Part shown: positions 47,145-57,227 of the stretch, in pieces
Position numbering within the stretch: the first letter of the stretch is position 1
Layout: each line of letters starts with the position of its first letter
Assembly (NCBI RefSeq): GCF_000830885.1
Contig: NZ_CP006951.1
Span: 620,001 to 684,000 of the forward strand
Direction of reading: 5' to 3'
DNA: 64,000 nt
DNA from: Dehalococcoides mccartyi CG5
GTDB lineage: Bacteria > Chloroflexota > Dehalococcoidia > Dehalococcoidales > Dehalococcoidaceae
Notes under the pieces: generated by a model
Seen by the model: only the letters and a program-made list of their open reading frames with translations
Database searches by the model: none
What the model was told of the DNA's origin: nothing
Made by a program: the position numbers and the translations under genes

Positions 47145-48242
47145 TTAGCCTCCTATCATTTTAGTTATCTGGTTACCCATCTCGGCAGTACCGAGCTTGG
47201 TATTACCCTCTTTGAATATATCTATCGTAGCATAACCAGCTGCCAGAACCTTGTCAACCGCAGATTCAATTTCAACAGCTTCAGTCTCCAGTCCACAAGA
47301 GTAGCGTAGCATCATGGCTATGCTTAAAATGGTGGCAATGGGGTTGGCAATATTTTGTTTGGCAATAGTGGGGGCACTGCCGTGGATAGGTTCATAGAGA
47401 CCAAAAATTTTAGTGCCCTTTGCCGGTATGCCTGCCAGAGAGGCAGAAGGCAGCATACCCATAGAACCTGCCAGCATGGAGGCCTCGTCTGTCAAAATAT
47501 CACCGAACAAGTTTTCGGTGACAATAACGTCAAAATAGGTAGGTGCAAGTATAAGTTTCATGGCACAGGCATCTACCAGTACATGTTCTACCTTCACCTC
47601 AGGGTAATCTTTTGCCACTTCTATAACTATCTGGCGCCACAAGCGGGAAGACAGTAAGACATTGGCCTTGTCTACGCTAACCAATTTTTTCTTGCGGTTT
47701 TTAGCCAGCTCAAACCCTACCCGCACAATCCGTTCAATCTCATTTTCAGAGTAAGTCATGCTGTCAGTAGCTTTGCGGATACCGGCAGGTGTCGTCCAGC
47801 GTTTTTTGGGCTTGGCAAAATATACGCCACCGGTTAGTTCCCTGATAAATATAAAATCAGTCCCTTTTACTATTTCGGCCTTTATGGGGGTGGAATTTAC
47901 CAGTGAAGGGGCAACCTTGACCGGACGGATATTGGCAAAAAGGCCAAGCCCCTTTCTAAGTGCCAACAGGCCGTCTTCAGGGTGGACAGGCAGTTTAGGG
48001 TCATCAAAACGGGGGTCACCCACTGCCGCCAATAAAACGGCATCGGATTTTTTGCACATAGCCAGAGCTGCCGGACTAAGTGCTACTCCCTCTTTGTCTA
48101 TACAGCAACCGCCGATAAGTCCGTACTGATATTTAAAAGTGTGCTTGTATTTTTTGGCGACGGCATTTAAAACTTTTAAGCCTTCGTCCATAACCTCCGG
48201 ACCGATGCCGTCACCAGGCAGAACTGTCAGTTTGAAATCCAA
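47145..48242 (-). CDS. leuB: 3-Isopropylmalate dehydrogenase
   Basis: The product is 365 residues. LPGDGIGPEVM, FIFIRELTGGVYFAKPK and EPIHGSAPTIAKQNIANPIA are the NAD-, substrate- and active-site signatures of LeuB. It oxidatively decarboxylates 3-isopropylmalate. In citramalate-based isoleucine synthesis, LeuBCD also process the methylmalate intermediates, which fits its neighbour cimA. Confidence 0.95.
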   Translation of the reverse strand: MDFKLTVLPGDGIGPEVMDEGLKVLNAVAKKYKHTFKYQYGLIGGCCIDKEGVALSPAALAMCKKSDAVLLAAVGDPRFDDPKLPVHPEDGLLALRKGLGLFANIRPVKVAPSLVNSTPIKAEIVKGTDFIFIRELTGGVYFAKPKKRWTTPAGIRKATDSMTYSENEIERIVRVGFELAKNRKKKLVSVDKANVLLSSRLWRQIVIEVAKDYPEVKVEHVLVDACAMKLILAPTYFDVIVTENLFGDILTDEASMLAGSMGMLPSASLAGIPAKGTKIFGLYEPIHGSAPTIAKQNIANPIATILSIAMMLRYSCGLETEAVEIESAVDKVLAAGYATIDIFKEGNTKLGTAEMGNQITKMIGG

Positions 48243-48743
48243 CTAAACACCTCTTCCGCAAAGTTTTTCACGGGTATATTCTATAAGACCGCCGGCTTTT
48301 ATCAGGCGGGACATAAATTCGGGATACGGTTTGGCAGAAAATTTTTCGCCGGTAGTCAGGTCTTTGATAATACCGGTTTCCAAATCTATTTCCAGTTCGT
48401 CACCGCTGTTTATTTTTTCGGCAGCTTCGGCACTTTCAAGCAATGGCAAGCCGATATTTATAGCATTGCGGAAAAATATGCGGGCGAAACTGGCGGCTAT
48501 TACTGCCGAAACACCGGAAGCTTTTATGGAAATAGGCGCATGCTCACGGGACGAGCCGCAACCGAAATTGGTAGTGGCTACGATAAAGTCACCCGGTTTA
48601 ACTTTTGTTACAAAGTCCAGGTCTATATCTTCCATACAGTGTTCGGCCAGTGCCTTGGGCTCGGATACGTTTAAATAACGTGCCGGGATAATGGCATCTG
48701 TATCCACATTTTCACCGTATTTATGCACAAATCCTTTTAACAT
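48243..48743 (-). CDS. leuD: 3-Isopropylmalate dehydratase small subunit
   Basis: I take the ATG 48743 ([20 protein letters not shown]), preceded by CTAGGAGAA; a longer version from 48791 lacks a site. The 166-residue protein has [12 protein letters not shown], the LeuD signature. It is the swivel subunit of the aconitase-like isomerase and abuts leuB. Confidence 0.94.
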   Translation of the reverse strand: MLKGFVHKYGENVDTDAIIPARYLNVSEPKALAEHCMEDIDLDFVTKVKPGDFIVATTNFGCGSSREHAPISIKASGVSAVIAASFARIFFRNAINIGLPLLESAEAAEKINSGDELEIDLETGIIKDLTTGEKFSAKPYPEFMSRLIKAGGLIEYTREKLCGRGV

Positions 48744-48814
48744 CTTTTCTCCTAGCTGAATAAAGCCTGTTTTAAACAACAGCTTCTTCACAATCCTTTA
48801 ACAAGATTAACTAT

Positions 48815-50068
48815 CTAAATTTCATCAGGGTGGGCAATGTATCCTTTAATGGCGGTGGCAGCGGCAACCGCCGGACCTGCCAGATATACTTCGCTCTTGG
48901 GACTGCCCATGCGCCCTACAAAATTGCGGTTGGTGGTTGCTAAGCATCGTTCACCGGCCGCCAAAATACCCATATGTCCACCCAGACAAGGGCCGCAGGT
49001 GGGTGTGGAAACCGCAACTCCGGCATTGATAAAGGTTTCAATATAGCCTGCCTTCAGGGCATCCAGATATACCTGCTGTGAGCCGGGAATAACAATAGTC
49101 CGCAGGTCAGGGTGAACCACATTTCCTTTTAGCAGTTTGGCAGACACGGCCAGGTCTTCCAGTCTCCCGTTGGTACAGGAACCGATGATAACCTGGTCAA
49201 CCTTAATTTTACCAATCTGGCTGACAGGGCGGGCATTTGCCGGTGAATGCGGCAGTGATACCTGTGGCTCAATCTTGGAAATATCAAAATTGTATGTTTT
49301 AGCATATGACGCATCAGCATCATTGTCATAAACTGTGTACTGGCGTTTGGCTCTGGGGGTTACATATTCCAGAGTTTTTTCATCAACCCGGAACAGCCCG
49401 GCCTTGCCGCCTGCTTCAATAGCCATATTGGACATGGTAAAGCGGTTTTCCATAGAGAGCGCTTCAATAGCCTCACCGCAGAAAAACATGGCAGAGTACA
49501 AAGCCCCGTCCACACCCGTCTGCCCTATGGTGTACAGGATAAGGTCTTTGCCGCCAATCCATTTCGGCAGTTTGCCCGAATAGTTAAATTTGATAGTTTG
49601 GGGAACTTTCATCCAGACTTCACCGGTAGCCATAGCGGCGGCTATATCGGTTGAGCCCATGCCGGTAGTGAAAGCGCCCAGTGCACCGTAAGTGCAGGTA
49701 TGGGAGTCGGCACCTACCACAATATCACCCGGCAATACCAAACCCTGCTCATGCAGGATTACATGTTCAACGCCCATTTTCCCGCATTCAAAAAAGAGTA
49801 TCCCTTGTTCACGGGCAAATTCACGCACCATTTTAACCTGTTCGGCGGATGCAATATCCTTGTTGGGTACAAAATGGTCAGGCACAAAGACTATCTTTTT
49901 GGAGTCAAATACCTTGCTGACTCCAACCTTTTTAAATTCTTTAATGGCTATAGGTGCGGTAATGTCATTAGCCAGTACCAGGTCTACTTTGGCATTTATA
50001 AAGTCACCCGGGCTGACCTGGGTTTTGCCGCAGTGGGCGGCCAGTATTTTTTCAACTAAGTTCATCAT
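48815..50068 (-). CDS. leuC: 3-Isopropylmalate dehydratase large subunit
   Basis: The product is 417 residues. VVGADSHTCTYGALGAF, VIIGSCTNGRLED and STPTCGPCLGGHMG provide the 4Fe-4S Cys ligands. The enzyme is oxygen-sensitive, consistent with an anaerobic host. It isomerises 2- to 3-isopropylmalate with LeuD. The start may be the second Met (50065). Confidence 0.95.
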   Translation of the reverse strand: MMNLVEKILAAHCGKTQVSPGDFINAKVDLVLANDITAPIAIKEFKKVGVSKVFDSKKIVFVPDHFVPNKDIASAEQVKMVREFAREQGILFFECGKMGVEHVILHEQGLVLPGDIVVGADSHTCTYGALGAFTTGMGSTDIAAAMATGEVWMKVPQTIKFNYSGKLPKWIGGKDLILYTIGQTGVDGALYSAMFFCGEAIEALSMENRFTMSNMAIEAGGKAGLFRVDEKTLEYVTPRAKRQYTVYDNDADASYAKTYNFDISKIEPQVSLPHSPANARPVSQIGKIKVDQVIIGSCTNGRLEDLAVSAKLLKGNVVHPDLRTIVIPGSQQVYLDALKAGYIETFINAGVAVSTPTCGPCLGGHMGILAAGERCLATTNRNFVGRMGSPKSEVYLAGPAVAAATAIKGYIAHPDEI

Positions 50069-50085
50069 AACCTCTCCAAGAATAT

Positions 50086-50487
50086 CTAACGGAATTTTAC
50101 CCGGTCAATAAGTAATATCAGTAATATAACACCGGTACCGACAGCCGATAAAAAATACATACCTGCACCGACAGCCAGACCTATACCGGCTACTGCCCAA
50201 ATAGTAGCGGCAGTGGTTAAGCCCTCAACGTGTCCCTCTGACTGGCGGAGTATAGCACCCGCTCCCAGAAAGCCCACGCCGGTAACTATTCCGGCTGCTA
50301 TCCGGCTGATATCCGTTTCCGAAAAACCGTAAATAGATACCAGTGTTATCAGGCAGGAACCTACACAAATAAGGGTATTAGTACGCAGCCCGGCGGCCTT
50401 GCCTGAATGTTCCCGTTCATAACCGACAATCCCGCCCAGTACCATGGCAAGCAGAATGCGAAAGAGCATTTCCACTTCTATCGGCAT
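50086..50487 (-). CDS. MgtC/SapB-family membrane protein
   Basis: The product is 133 residues with four hydrophobic spans. IPIEVEMLFRILLAMVLGGI-type start with VGYEREHSGKAAGLRTNTLI is the MgtC/SapB N-terminal domain. It lies between leuA and leuC in the same direction with short gaps (15-17 bp), so it is transcribed with the leucine genes. The family is linked to Mg limitation and membrane potential. Its role in this operon is unknown. Confidence 0.85.
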   Translation of the reverse strand: MPIEVEMLFRILLAMVLGGIVGYEREHSGKAAGLRTNTLICVGSCLITLVSIYGFSETDISRIAAGIVTGVGFLGAGAILRQSEGHVEGLTTAATIWAVAGIGLAVGAGMYFLSAVGTGVILLILLIDRVKFR

Positions 50488-50502
50488 GGTATGTTGCTCC
50501 TT

Positions 50503-52020
50503 TTAAGATGCGTTCTTAACCCTAAGCAAGCGGTTCAAGGCATTCATATAGGCCTTGGCACTGGCTACTATTATATCTGTATCGGACCCGCGTCCTGTAT
50601 AGGTCACACCGTCACTTTCAATACGGATAAGCACTTCACCCAGTGCATCAATACCGGCCGTAACAGACTTAACCGAAAACTCAGTCAGTTTGTTAGGTAC
50701 GTTTACTATCCGGTTTATGGCCTTGTAAACGGCATCTACCGGTCCGCTGCCCAAAGAGGCATCTTCAACAGCTCCCCCATTCGGGGTAGTCAGACGCACT
50801 GCGGCGGTGGGTATGCCCCTGTCTCCGGAGGTAACCTGTATGCGGTCAAGATGATAAAGTTCAACTGTAGTCCGCAGTTCTTCGGCAACCAGAGCTTCTA
50901 TATCCCGGTCAGTTACGTCCTTCTTTTTGTCTGCCAAATCTTTAAATGCTTTGAAAGCACGATCAAAATCTTCTTCGTTCAGGTCAAAGCCCAGTTCAGT
51001 CAGATGCTGTTTGAAAGCATGGCGGCCTGAAAGCTTGCCCAATACCAAACTGGATGCCTGAATACCCACTTCCTTGGGATCCATAATTTCAAACGTTTTA
51101 GCCATTTTAATAACGCCGTCTTGGTGAATACCGGACTGGTGGCGGAAAGCATTTTCACCCACAACTGCCTTGTTGGGTTGAATGGCGAAACCGGTAAGAG
51201 CACTGACCAGACGGCTGGTGCGGTATATTTCCTGTGTGTTTATACCTGTTTCAAAATTAAAAAAGTCGCTTCGGGTACGCAGTGCCATCACTACTTCTTC
51301 AAGTGCGGCATTGCCGGCCCGTTCACCTATGCCATTCAAGGTGCATTCCACCTGACGGGCACCGTTTTTAACTGCCGCCAGCGAATTGGCTGTGCCCATA
51401 CCCAAATCATCATGGCAATGCACGCTTATAACCGCTTTGCCTATATTGGGCACGTTCTGGCGGATACCTTTTATAAGTTCACCGAATTCACTGGGAATAG
51501 CATAACCAACGGTATCAGGTATATTCAGGGTGGTAGCCCCGGCATCTATAACTGCTTCAAGCAGTTTATACAGAAACTCCGGGTCAGAGCGGCTGGCGTC
51601 CATGGGCGAAAACTCTATATCATCAGTGTAGCCTTTGGCTTTGGCTACCATAGTGCGCGCCAGCTCCAGCACTTCGTCACGGCTCTTTTTTATCTGGTGA
51701 ACCATGTGTATTTCAGATGAAGAAATAAACACATGGATCCGGGGATGGGCAGCCTCTTTCAAAGCTTCCCAGGCACGGTCAATATCTGCCGGTATGGCTC
51801 TAGCCAAACCACAGATAACAGGGGTGCGTACTTCTTGGGCTATTAGCTTTACGGCTTCAAAATCACCCGGCGAGGTGATGGGAAAGCCTGCTTCAATGAT
51901 ATCCACCCCCAGTTTTTCAAGCTGCCGGGCTATCTCCAGCTTTTCCTGTGCATTTAAAGAAGCACCGGCTGCTTGCTCTCCGTCTCTGAGGGTGGTATCA
52001 AAAATCTTTATTCTGTCCAT
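50503..52020 (-). CDS. leuA: 2-Isopropylmalate synthase
   Basis: The product is 505 residues. [34 protein letters not shown] and [15 protein letters not shown] are the active-site and metal motifs, and residues about 385-505 form the allosteric leucine-binding domain. It condenses 2-ketoisovalerate with acetyl-CoA. A leader of about 175 bp with a short Leu-rich ORF precedes it. Confidence 0.95.
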   Translation of the reverse strand: MDRIKIFDTTLRDGEQAAGASLNAQEKLEIARQLEKLGVDIIEAGFPITSPGDFEAVKLIAQEVRTPVICGLARAIPADIDRAWEALKEAAHPRIHVFISSSEIHMVHQIKKSRDEVLELARTMVAKAKGYTDDIEFSPMDASRSDPEFLYKLLEAVIDAGATTLNIPDTVGYAIPSEFGELIKGIRQNVPNIGKAVISVHCHDDLGMGTANSLAAVKNGARQVECTLNGIGERAGNAALEEVVMALRTRSDFFNFETGINTQEIYRTSRLVSALTGFAIQPNKAVVGENAFRHQSGIHQDGVIKMAKTFEIMDPKEVGIQASSLVLGKLSGRHAFKQHLTELGFDLNEEDFDRAFKAFKDLADKKKDVTDRDIEALVAEELRTTVELYHLDRIQVTSGDRGIPTAAVRLTTPNGGAVEDASLGSGPVDAVYKAINRIVNVPNKLTEFSVKSVTAGIDALGEVLIRIESDGVTYTGRGSDTDIIVASAKAYMNALNRLLRVKNAS

Positions 52021-52056
52021 GACAAAAATCCTTTCTGAAAGAAAATTACTCTATAT

Positions 52057-52176
52057 TTAGCATTGTAACCGGATACCCCTCTTCGTCCAGAAAGAGGGGC
52101 TGCTAAGGATGAGAAGTTTCCCTTCAGCCAGGCTGTGATACAGTCCGCTTATATAATTTGGAATGTAATCTATCAT
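52057..52176 (-). CDS. Candidate leader peptide (39 aa) with Leu-Leu-Ile-Leu run
   Basis: This small ORF lies between ilvC and leuA. It begins ATG ATA GAT and encodes a peptide with KLLIL at residues 20-24 (CTT CTC ATC CTT), then SSPSFWTKRG. The run ends 5 bases before a GC-rich hairpin. That geometry fits ribosome-stalling control of leuA by leucine and isoleucine supply. There is no good ribosome binding site (AAAGGG is about 17 nt upstream), so it remains a candidate. Confidence 0.4.
   Translation of the reverse strand: MIDYIPNYISGLYHSLAEGKLLILSSPSFWTKRGIRLQC
52076..52099 (-). promoter_or_regulatory. GC-rich hairpin in leuA leader
   Basis: CCCCTCTT (52076-52083) and AAGAGGGG (52092-52099) form an 8-bp stem with an 8-nt loop, about 55-80 nt upstream of leuA. 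No T-run follows it, so it may control translation or RNA stability rather than termination. Confidence 0.6.
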
Positions 52177-52195
52177 GGTTATTTTAAAATACCCT

Positions 52196-53194
52196 TTACC
52201 TTTTCTTTTTCAGCCAGCTCATCATAGAGCGCAGTTCGGCACCCACTTCTTCAATAAGGTGCTCAGACTCCATGCGGCGGAGTGAATTGTAAACGGGACG
52301 TCCGGCCTGATTTTCCAGTATCCATTCCTTGGCAAAGCTGCCATCCTGAATTTCACCCAGTATCTCGCCCATAGTTTCATAGGTATCCTCGTTGATAACT
52401 CTGGGACCGCGGGTGAAGTCACCGTATTTGGCGGTGTCAGAAATGGAATCACGCATATAGGCAATACCGCCCTGGTACATCAAATCTACAATCAGCTTTA
52501 ACTCATGCAGACATTCGAAGTAAGCCACTTCGGGCTGATATCCGGCCTCAACCAGTGTTTCAAAACCTGCTTTGACCAGTGAGGTAGTGCCGCCGCATAA
52601 AACAGCCTGCTCACCAAAGAGGTCGGTTTCGGTTTCTTCGGCAAAAGTAGTTTCCAGTATGCCGGCACGGTTGGAACCGATACCCTTGGCATAAGCCAGA
52701 GCCAGTTCCTTGGCCTTGCCGCTGGCATCCTGTTCAACAGCAATCAGCGAAGGAGCGCCTGCACCCTCGGTGAAAACCTGCCTGAGCATATAGCCGGGGC
52801 ATTTGGGGGCTATCATGGTCACATCTACAAATGAGGGGGGTACTATCTGCCCGTAATGTATATTGAAGCCGTGGGCAAACATCAGCATTTTACCGGGCTT
52901 CAGCCCCTGTTCAATTGAATCTTTATAAATCTTGGCCTGTGAGGTATCAGGAGCCAGCATCATGATGATGTCAGCTTTTTTGGCCATTTCGGCTACACAC
53001 ATTACTTCAAAACCGTCAGCGGTGGCTTTCTTCCAGCCGCGTCCGCCTTCAACACAAGCTACAATAACTTTCAGGCCTGAATCACGCAGGTTCTGGGCAT
53101 GGGCATGACCCTGGGCACCATAACCGACAATACCAATAAGTTTCTTTTCAATAAGGCTCAGATCACAGTCCTTATCGTAATATATGACAGCCAT
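52196..53194 (-). CDS. ilvC: Ketol-acid reductoisomerase, unusual cofactor loop
   Basis: The product is 332 residues, class I. GYGAQG is at 24-29, [12 protein letters not shown] follows, and [15 protein letters not shown]-type metal ligands are present ([13 protein letters not shown]). It isomerises and reduces acetolactate to dihydroxy-isovalerate. The cofactor loop reads [12 protein letters not shown] (46-57); residues that usually bind the NADPH 2'-phosphate (Arg and two Ser) are Val48, Gly51 and Gly53, and Glu49 is acidic. NADH preference is plausible. Confidence 0.95.
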   Translation of the reverse strand: MAVIYYDKDCDLSLIEKKLIGIVGYGAQGHAHAQNLRDSGLKVIVACVEGGRGWKKATADGFEVMCVAEMAKKADIIMMLAPDTSQAKIYKDSIEQGLKPGKMLMFAHGFNIHYGQIVPPSFVDVTMIAPKCPGYMLRQVFTEGAGAPSLIAVEQDASGKAKELALAYAKGIGSNRAGILETTFAEETETDLFGEQAVLCGGTTSLVKAGFETLVEAGYQPEVAYFECLHELKLIVDLMYQGGIAYMRDSISDTAKYGDFTRGPRVINEDTYETMGEILGEIQDGSFAKEWILENQAGRPVYNSLRRMESEHLIEEVGAELRSMMSWLKKKR

Positions 53195-53212
53195 TTTTCC
53201 TCCTAGAGCTTT

Positions 53213-53749
53213 TTACTCTTTTGTTTTTAATTCTTTAGATGATTGCAGTTCGGTAGCCGTAGCAAGCCCGCCGCGGGTCATGGCAATTCGTCCCGTACGG
53301 GTTATCTCCTTAATACCAAATGCACGTAACAGATTATATAGCGAATTTACTTTTTCTTCATCTCCGGTTACTTCCACTGTCAACGAATCGGAAGCTACGT
53401 CCACTATCTTTGCCCGGAAAATATCTACAATCTGCATTATTTCACTGCGGTTGGCAGGGGTGGATTTTACTTTTATAAGTGCCAGTTCACGGCAGATGAT
53501 ATCCTGTCCGGTAATGTCGGATACCTTTACCACATCTATCACTTTATCAAGCTGTTTGCGTACCTGCTCTACCATGGTATTAGCCCCGTCAACCACAATG
53601 GTCATGCGGGAAAAACCCGGTGTCTCACTCCGCCCAACTGCAATACTGTCAATATTGAAACCACGCCGTCTGAAAAGGCTGGCCATGCGGTTTAATACGC
53701 CGGGTCTGTCTTCAACTAAAGCTACTATGGTATGCTTCGTCGGGGACAT
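53213..53749 (-). CDS. ilvN: Acetolactate synthase regulatory subunit
   Basis: The product is 178 residues. TIVALVEDRPGVLNRMASLF and the following RGFNIDSIAVGRSETPGFSR form the ACT domain with the valine-binding site. It stimulates and confers feedback inhibition on the catalytic subunit. It overlaps ilvB by 25 bases. Confidence 0.94.
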   Translation of the reverse strand: MSPTKHTIVALVEDRPGVLNRMASLFRRRGFNIDSIAVGRSETPGFSRMTIVVDGANTMVEQVRKQLDKVIDVVKVSDITGQDIICRELALIKVKSTPANRSEIMQIVDIFRAKIVDVASDSLTVEVTGDEEKVNSLYNLLRAFGIKEITRTGRIAMTRGGLATATELQSSKELKTKE

Positions 53750-55434
53750 GCACTCACCTCTTTCTTAGGTTCTTCCAGTACTTCGTGGAGAGCGGCGCCG
53801 GGAGGAACCATGGGATATACGTTTTCTTCGGGTTCAATCACAAAGTTCAAAAGGAATGGTCCTTCGGTGGACATAGCCTGTTCAATAGCCGGGCGGACGT
53901 CTTCCTTGCGTTTAACATTTAAAGCCGGAATGCCGTATGCTTCTGCTATTTTTATAAAGTCAGGGCATCCTAAAGGAGTGGCCACATAATTTTTGTTATA
54001 GAACAAGTCCTGCCACTGGCGAACCATGCCCAGATAGCCGTTATTGAAAACAGCTATTTTAACGGCCGCTTTCTCTTGTACCACTGTTCCCAATTCCTGC
54101 ATATTCATCTGGAAACCGCCGTCACCGGCAATACACCAGACAGTTTCGTCAGGGCAACCAACCTTGGCACCCAAAGCGGCAGGCAGGTCAAACCCCATAG
54201 TACCCAAACCGCCGGAAGTTACCAGTGAGTTGGGGCGGATATAGGTATAATGCTGGGCGGCCCACATCTGGTGCTGTCCCACACCGGTAACCACAATAGC
54301 GTTCCCGCGGGTAGCTTCACTTATCTGCTGAACTATATACTGAGGCAGAATAAGGTCAGTATGCCGTATAGAAAGCGGAGGGTGTTCCCTTCGCCAGTTT
54401 TCCAGTTGCCTCAGCCAGTCAGGGTGCTGAACACATTCCACTTGTTTGTTGAGTGATTTCAGTACATTTTTGACATCACCCACGATGGGTACATCAACCC
54501 GTACATTTTTGCCTATTTCGGCAGGGTCTATATCTATATGAATAACACTGGCATGGGGAGCAAAGGAGCTCAATTTGCCGGTAACCCGGTCATCAAAACG
54601 CATGCCTATGGCTATTATCAGGTCAGTGGCGGCTACAGCCATATTGGCATAAGCCATACCATGCATACCCAGCATGCCATAACTCAAGACATGGTCCTCG
54701 GGGAAACTGCTGACACCCAGCAGAGTGGTAATAACTGGTAACTGACAGTTTTCAGCCAGAGTCTTCAGTTCTTCGTTGGCGCCTGAAATATTTACTCCGT
54801 GACCGGCAATAATTACCGGCTTTTCAGCTGTTTCTATAAGTCTGGCAGCCTTTTGTATTTGCATCAGGTTGCCCTTTATGACGGGCTTGTAACCGGGCAA
54901 ATCCGGTTCATCGGGGTATTCAAACTCTGCCTGTTCAATGAATACATCTTTGGGTATATCTATCAGCACCGGGCCGGGGCGTCCGGTTCGGGCTAAATAA
55001 AAGGCTTCCTTTATAGTATCTGCCAGTGAACTTGCCTTGGTTACCAGATAATTCTGCTTGGTAATGGGCAAAGTGATACCGGTGATATCAATCTCCTGAA
55101 AAGCATCTTTGCCGATAAGGTTACGTGTAACCTGACCGGTAATGGCTACCATAGGAATTGAATCCATATAGGCATTGGCAATGCCGGTAATCAGGTTGGT
55201 CGCACCCGGCCCAGACGTTGCCAGACAAACACCTACCTTGCCGGTAACTCTGGCAAAACCGTCAGCGGCATGGGCGGCACCCTGTTCATGCCGGGTCAAT
55301 ATATGCCTGAGGGCAGGGTACTGGGTAAAAGTATCGTACAAGGGCAAGAGTACTCCACCCGGATACCCGAAGATTATGCCTGCTCCTTCTTTGAGCAGAC
55401 TTTCGCATACTATCTGGGCGCCAGTCAATTTCAT
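53725..55434 (-). CDS. ilvB: Acetolactate synthase catalytic subunit
   Basis: The product is 569 residues, ThDP-dependent. GIIFGYPGGVLLPLYDT, the glutamate region RHEQGAAHAADGFAR, ATSGPGATNLITGIA and the ThDP-binding GDGGFQMNMQELGT with YLGMVRQWQ are visible. It makes acetolactate or acetohydroxybutyrate. It follows ilvD by 21 bp. Confidence 0.95.
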   Translation of the reverse strand: MKLTGAQIVCESLLKEGAGIIFGYPGGVLLPLYDTFTQYPALRHILTRHEQGAAHAADGFARVTGKVGVCLATSGPGATNLITGIANAYMDSIPMVAITGQVTRNLIGKDAFQEIDITGITLPITKQNYLVTKASSLADTIKEAFYLARTGRPGPVLIDIPKDVFIEQAEFEYPDEPDLPGYKPVIKGNLMQIQKAARLIETAEKPVIIAGHGVNISGANEELKTLAENCQLPVITTLLGVSSFPEDHVLSYGMLGMHGMAYANMAVAATDLIIAIGMRFDDRVTGKLSSFAPHASVIHIDIDPAEIGKNVRVDVPIVGDVKNVLKSLNKQVECVQHPDWLRQLENWRREHPPLSIRHTDLILPQYIVQQISEATRGNAIVVTGVGQHQMWAAQHYTYIRPNSLVTSGGLGTMGFDLPAALGAKVGCPDETVWCIAGDGGFQMNMQELGTVVQEKAAVKIAVFNNGYLGMVRQWQDLFYNKNYVATPLGCPDFIKIAEAYGIPALNVKRKEDVRPAIEQAMSTEGPFLLNFVIEPEENVYPMVPPGAALHEVLEEPKKEVSACPRRSIP

Positions 55435-55455
55435 TTTCTCATTGCCCCCTTAGAC

Positions 55456-57123
55456 TTAGTCTTTAAAAACCGCCCCGGTACTGGCCGAGGTGACGTTCTC
55501 TGTATAAAATTTCAAGTAACCGCTTTTAATCTTCGGTTCAAAAACAGGCACATTTGCCAAACGCTTTTGGATTTCTTCATCTGAAAGCTCTACCGAAAGT
55601 TTATAGTTATGGATATCAATATTTATCATATCCCCGTCCTGCAAGGCTGCTATAGGTCCGCAAGCGGCTGCTTCAGGTGAAACATGTCCCATGGCGGCTC
55701 CACGGGTTGCTCCGGAAAAACGCCCGTCAGTAATCAGGGCTACTTCTTTATCCAGCCCCATGCCGGCCAAAAGTGAGGTGGGGGTAAGCATTTCCCGCAT
55801 ACCAGGCCCGCCTTTAGGCCCTTCATAACGGATAACCAGTACATCACCCGGCTTTATTTTCCCGCCCATAATAGCTTTAGTCGCCAGCTCTTCAGAGTCA
55901 AATATGCGGGCAGGCCCGCGATGAACCATCATCTCAGGGGCAACCGCAGAACGTTTGACTACACTGCCATTAGGTGCAAGGTTGCCGAATAAAACAGCCA
56001 ATCCGCCTTTGGGGGAGTATGGGTTGGAAGCAAAACGGATAACTTTATTATCTGCTTTGGGTGCGGCATCTGCCAGTTGTCCTATAGTTTTACCGGAGAC
56101 AGTGCGTGCATCATTTTTCAGCCAAGGTTTCAGTTCCTTAAGGACACTGCCTATTCCGCCTGACTGGTCAAGATTTTCAATATGGTACGGACCGGACGGG
56201 CGAAGCTTGCACAAATTCGGGGTACAATCACTTATCCGGTTTATCTGTTCCAGTGAAAAATCAGCCCCGGCTTCATGAGCAACAGCCATCACGTGCAGTA
56301 CCGAATTGGTACTGCCGCCCAGTGCCACATCCAGACTGAATGCATTGTGAATGGCATCAGGAGTTATTATATCTTTGGGGCAAATATTATCTTTTATCAG
56401 CTGCATTATCTGCTGTCCGGCACTTTTGGCAAGCTGAGTGCGGCGTGAATCTACCGCCGGTATGGTGCCGTTACCTGGCAAGGCCATACCCAGAGCTTCG
56501 GTAAGGCAGTTCATAGTATTGGCGGTAAACATGCCTGCACAACTGCCGCAACCGGGGCAAGCCACTTTTTCCAGTTCCAGCAGTTCTTCTTCTGCCATCT
56601 GGCCTTTGGCAACCTGACCAACTGCTTCAAAAACGCTATTTAAATCTACACAGCTAACCTGGTCATTCTTTCGTAAACGTCCGGCCAGCATAGGGCCGCC
56701 GCTGACAAATATAGAGGGGATATTCAAACGGCAGGCGGCCATGAGCATACCGGGCACAACCTTGTCACAGTTAGGTATGAAAACCAGACCGTCAAAGGCA
56801 TGGGCCATAGCCATTATTTCAACTGTGTTGGCAATGATTTCACGGCTGGGCAGGCTGTATTTCATGCCGGCATGGTTCATGGCGATACCGTCACAAACCG
56901 CAATGGTATTAAACTCAAAACCTACTCCGCCGGCGGCATTTATGCCTTCTTTGACGGCTTCGGAAATCTGTCTGAGGTGAATATGACCGGGGACTACTTC
57001 GGTAAAGCTGTTCACTATACCTATAAAGGGTTTTTGGAAACTTTCGGTATTCAGACCCAGAGCGCGCAGCAAAGACCGGTGAGGGGCACGTTCAATACCT
57101 AGTTTGACATCTTCGCTTTTCAT
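55456..57123 (-). CDS. ilvD: Dihydroxy-acid dehydratase
   Basis: The product is 555 residues. [36 protein letters not shown] and [12 protein letters not shown] contain the Fe-S cysteines. It dehydrates dihydroxy acids to the keto acids for valine and isoleucine. It is the first gene of the operon, downstream of a promoter and a hairpin. Confidence 0.95.
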   Translation of the reverse strand: MKSEDVKLGIERAPHRSLLRALGLNTESFQKPFIGIVNSFTEVVPGHIHLRQISEAVKEGINAAGGVGFEFNTIAVCDGIAMNHAGMKYSLPSREIIANTVEIMAMAHAFDGLVFIPNCDKVVPGMLMAACRLNIPSIFVSGGPMLAGRLRKNDQVSCVDLNSVFEAVGQVAKGQMAEEELLELEKVACPGCGSCAGMFTANTMNCLTEALGMALPGNGTIPAVDSRRTQLAKSAGQQIMQLIKDNICPKDIITPDAIHNAFSLDVALGGSTNSVLHVMAVAHEAGADFSLEQINRISDCTPNLCKLRPSGPYHIENLDQSGGIGSVLKELKPWLKNDARTVSGKTIGQLADAAPKADNKVIRFASNPYSPKGGLAVLFGNLAPNGSVVKRSAVAPEMMVHRGPARIFDSEELATKAIMGGKIKPGDVLVIRYEGPKGGPGMREMLTPTSLLAGMGLDKEVALITDGRFSGATRGAAMGHVSPEAAACGPIAALQDGDMINIDIHNYKLSVELSDEEIQKRLANVPVFEPKIKSGYLKFYTENVTSASTGAVFKD

Positions 57124-57147
57124 ATATGCGCTCCCGTTTGAAAGAAT

Positions 57148-57174
57148 TAAAAACCGTCCTCTAAGGACGGGTTT
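57148..57174 (-). terminator. Terminator-like hairpin in ilvD leader
   Basis: On the minus strand CCGTCCT and AGGACGG (57170-57164 and 57160-57154) pair across 3 bases and run into TTTTT. It lies about 30 nt before the ilvD ATG. It could end sua5 transcripts, or attenuate the operon, since a promoter lies upstream of it. Confidence 0.7.
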
Positions 57175-57198
57175 ACGACAGATTATTGGAAGTGTTTA

Positions 57199-57227
57199 AC
57201 CATAACACAGTCCACGTTTGCTGTCAA
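57199..57227 (-). promoter_or_regulatory. Sigma70-type promoter for the ilv-leu operon
   Basis: On the minus strand TTGACA (57227-57222, a perfect -35, overlapping the sua5 stop), a 17-bp spacer and TATGGT (57204-57199) lie upstream of ilvD. The transcript would start near 57192 and pass through the hairpin at 57170-57154. Confidence 0.65.
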
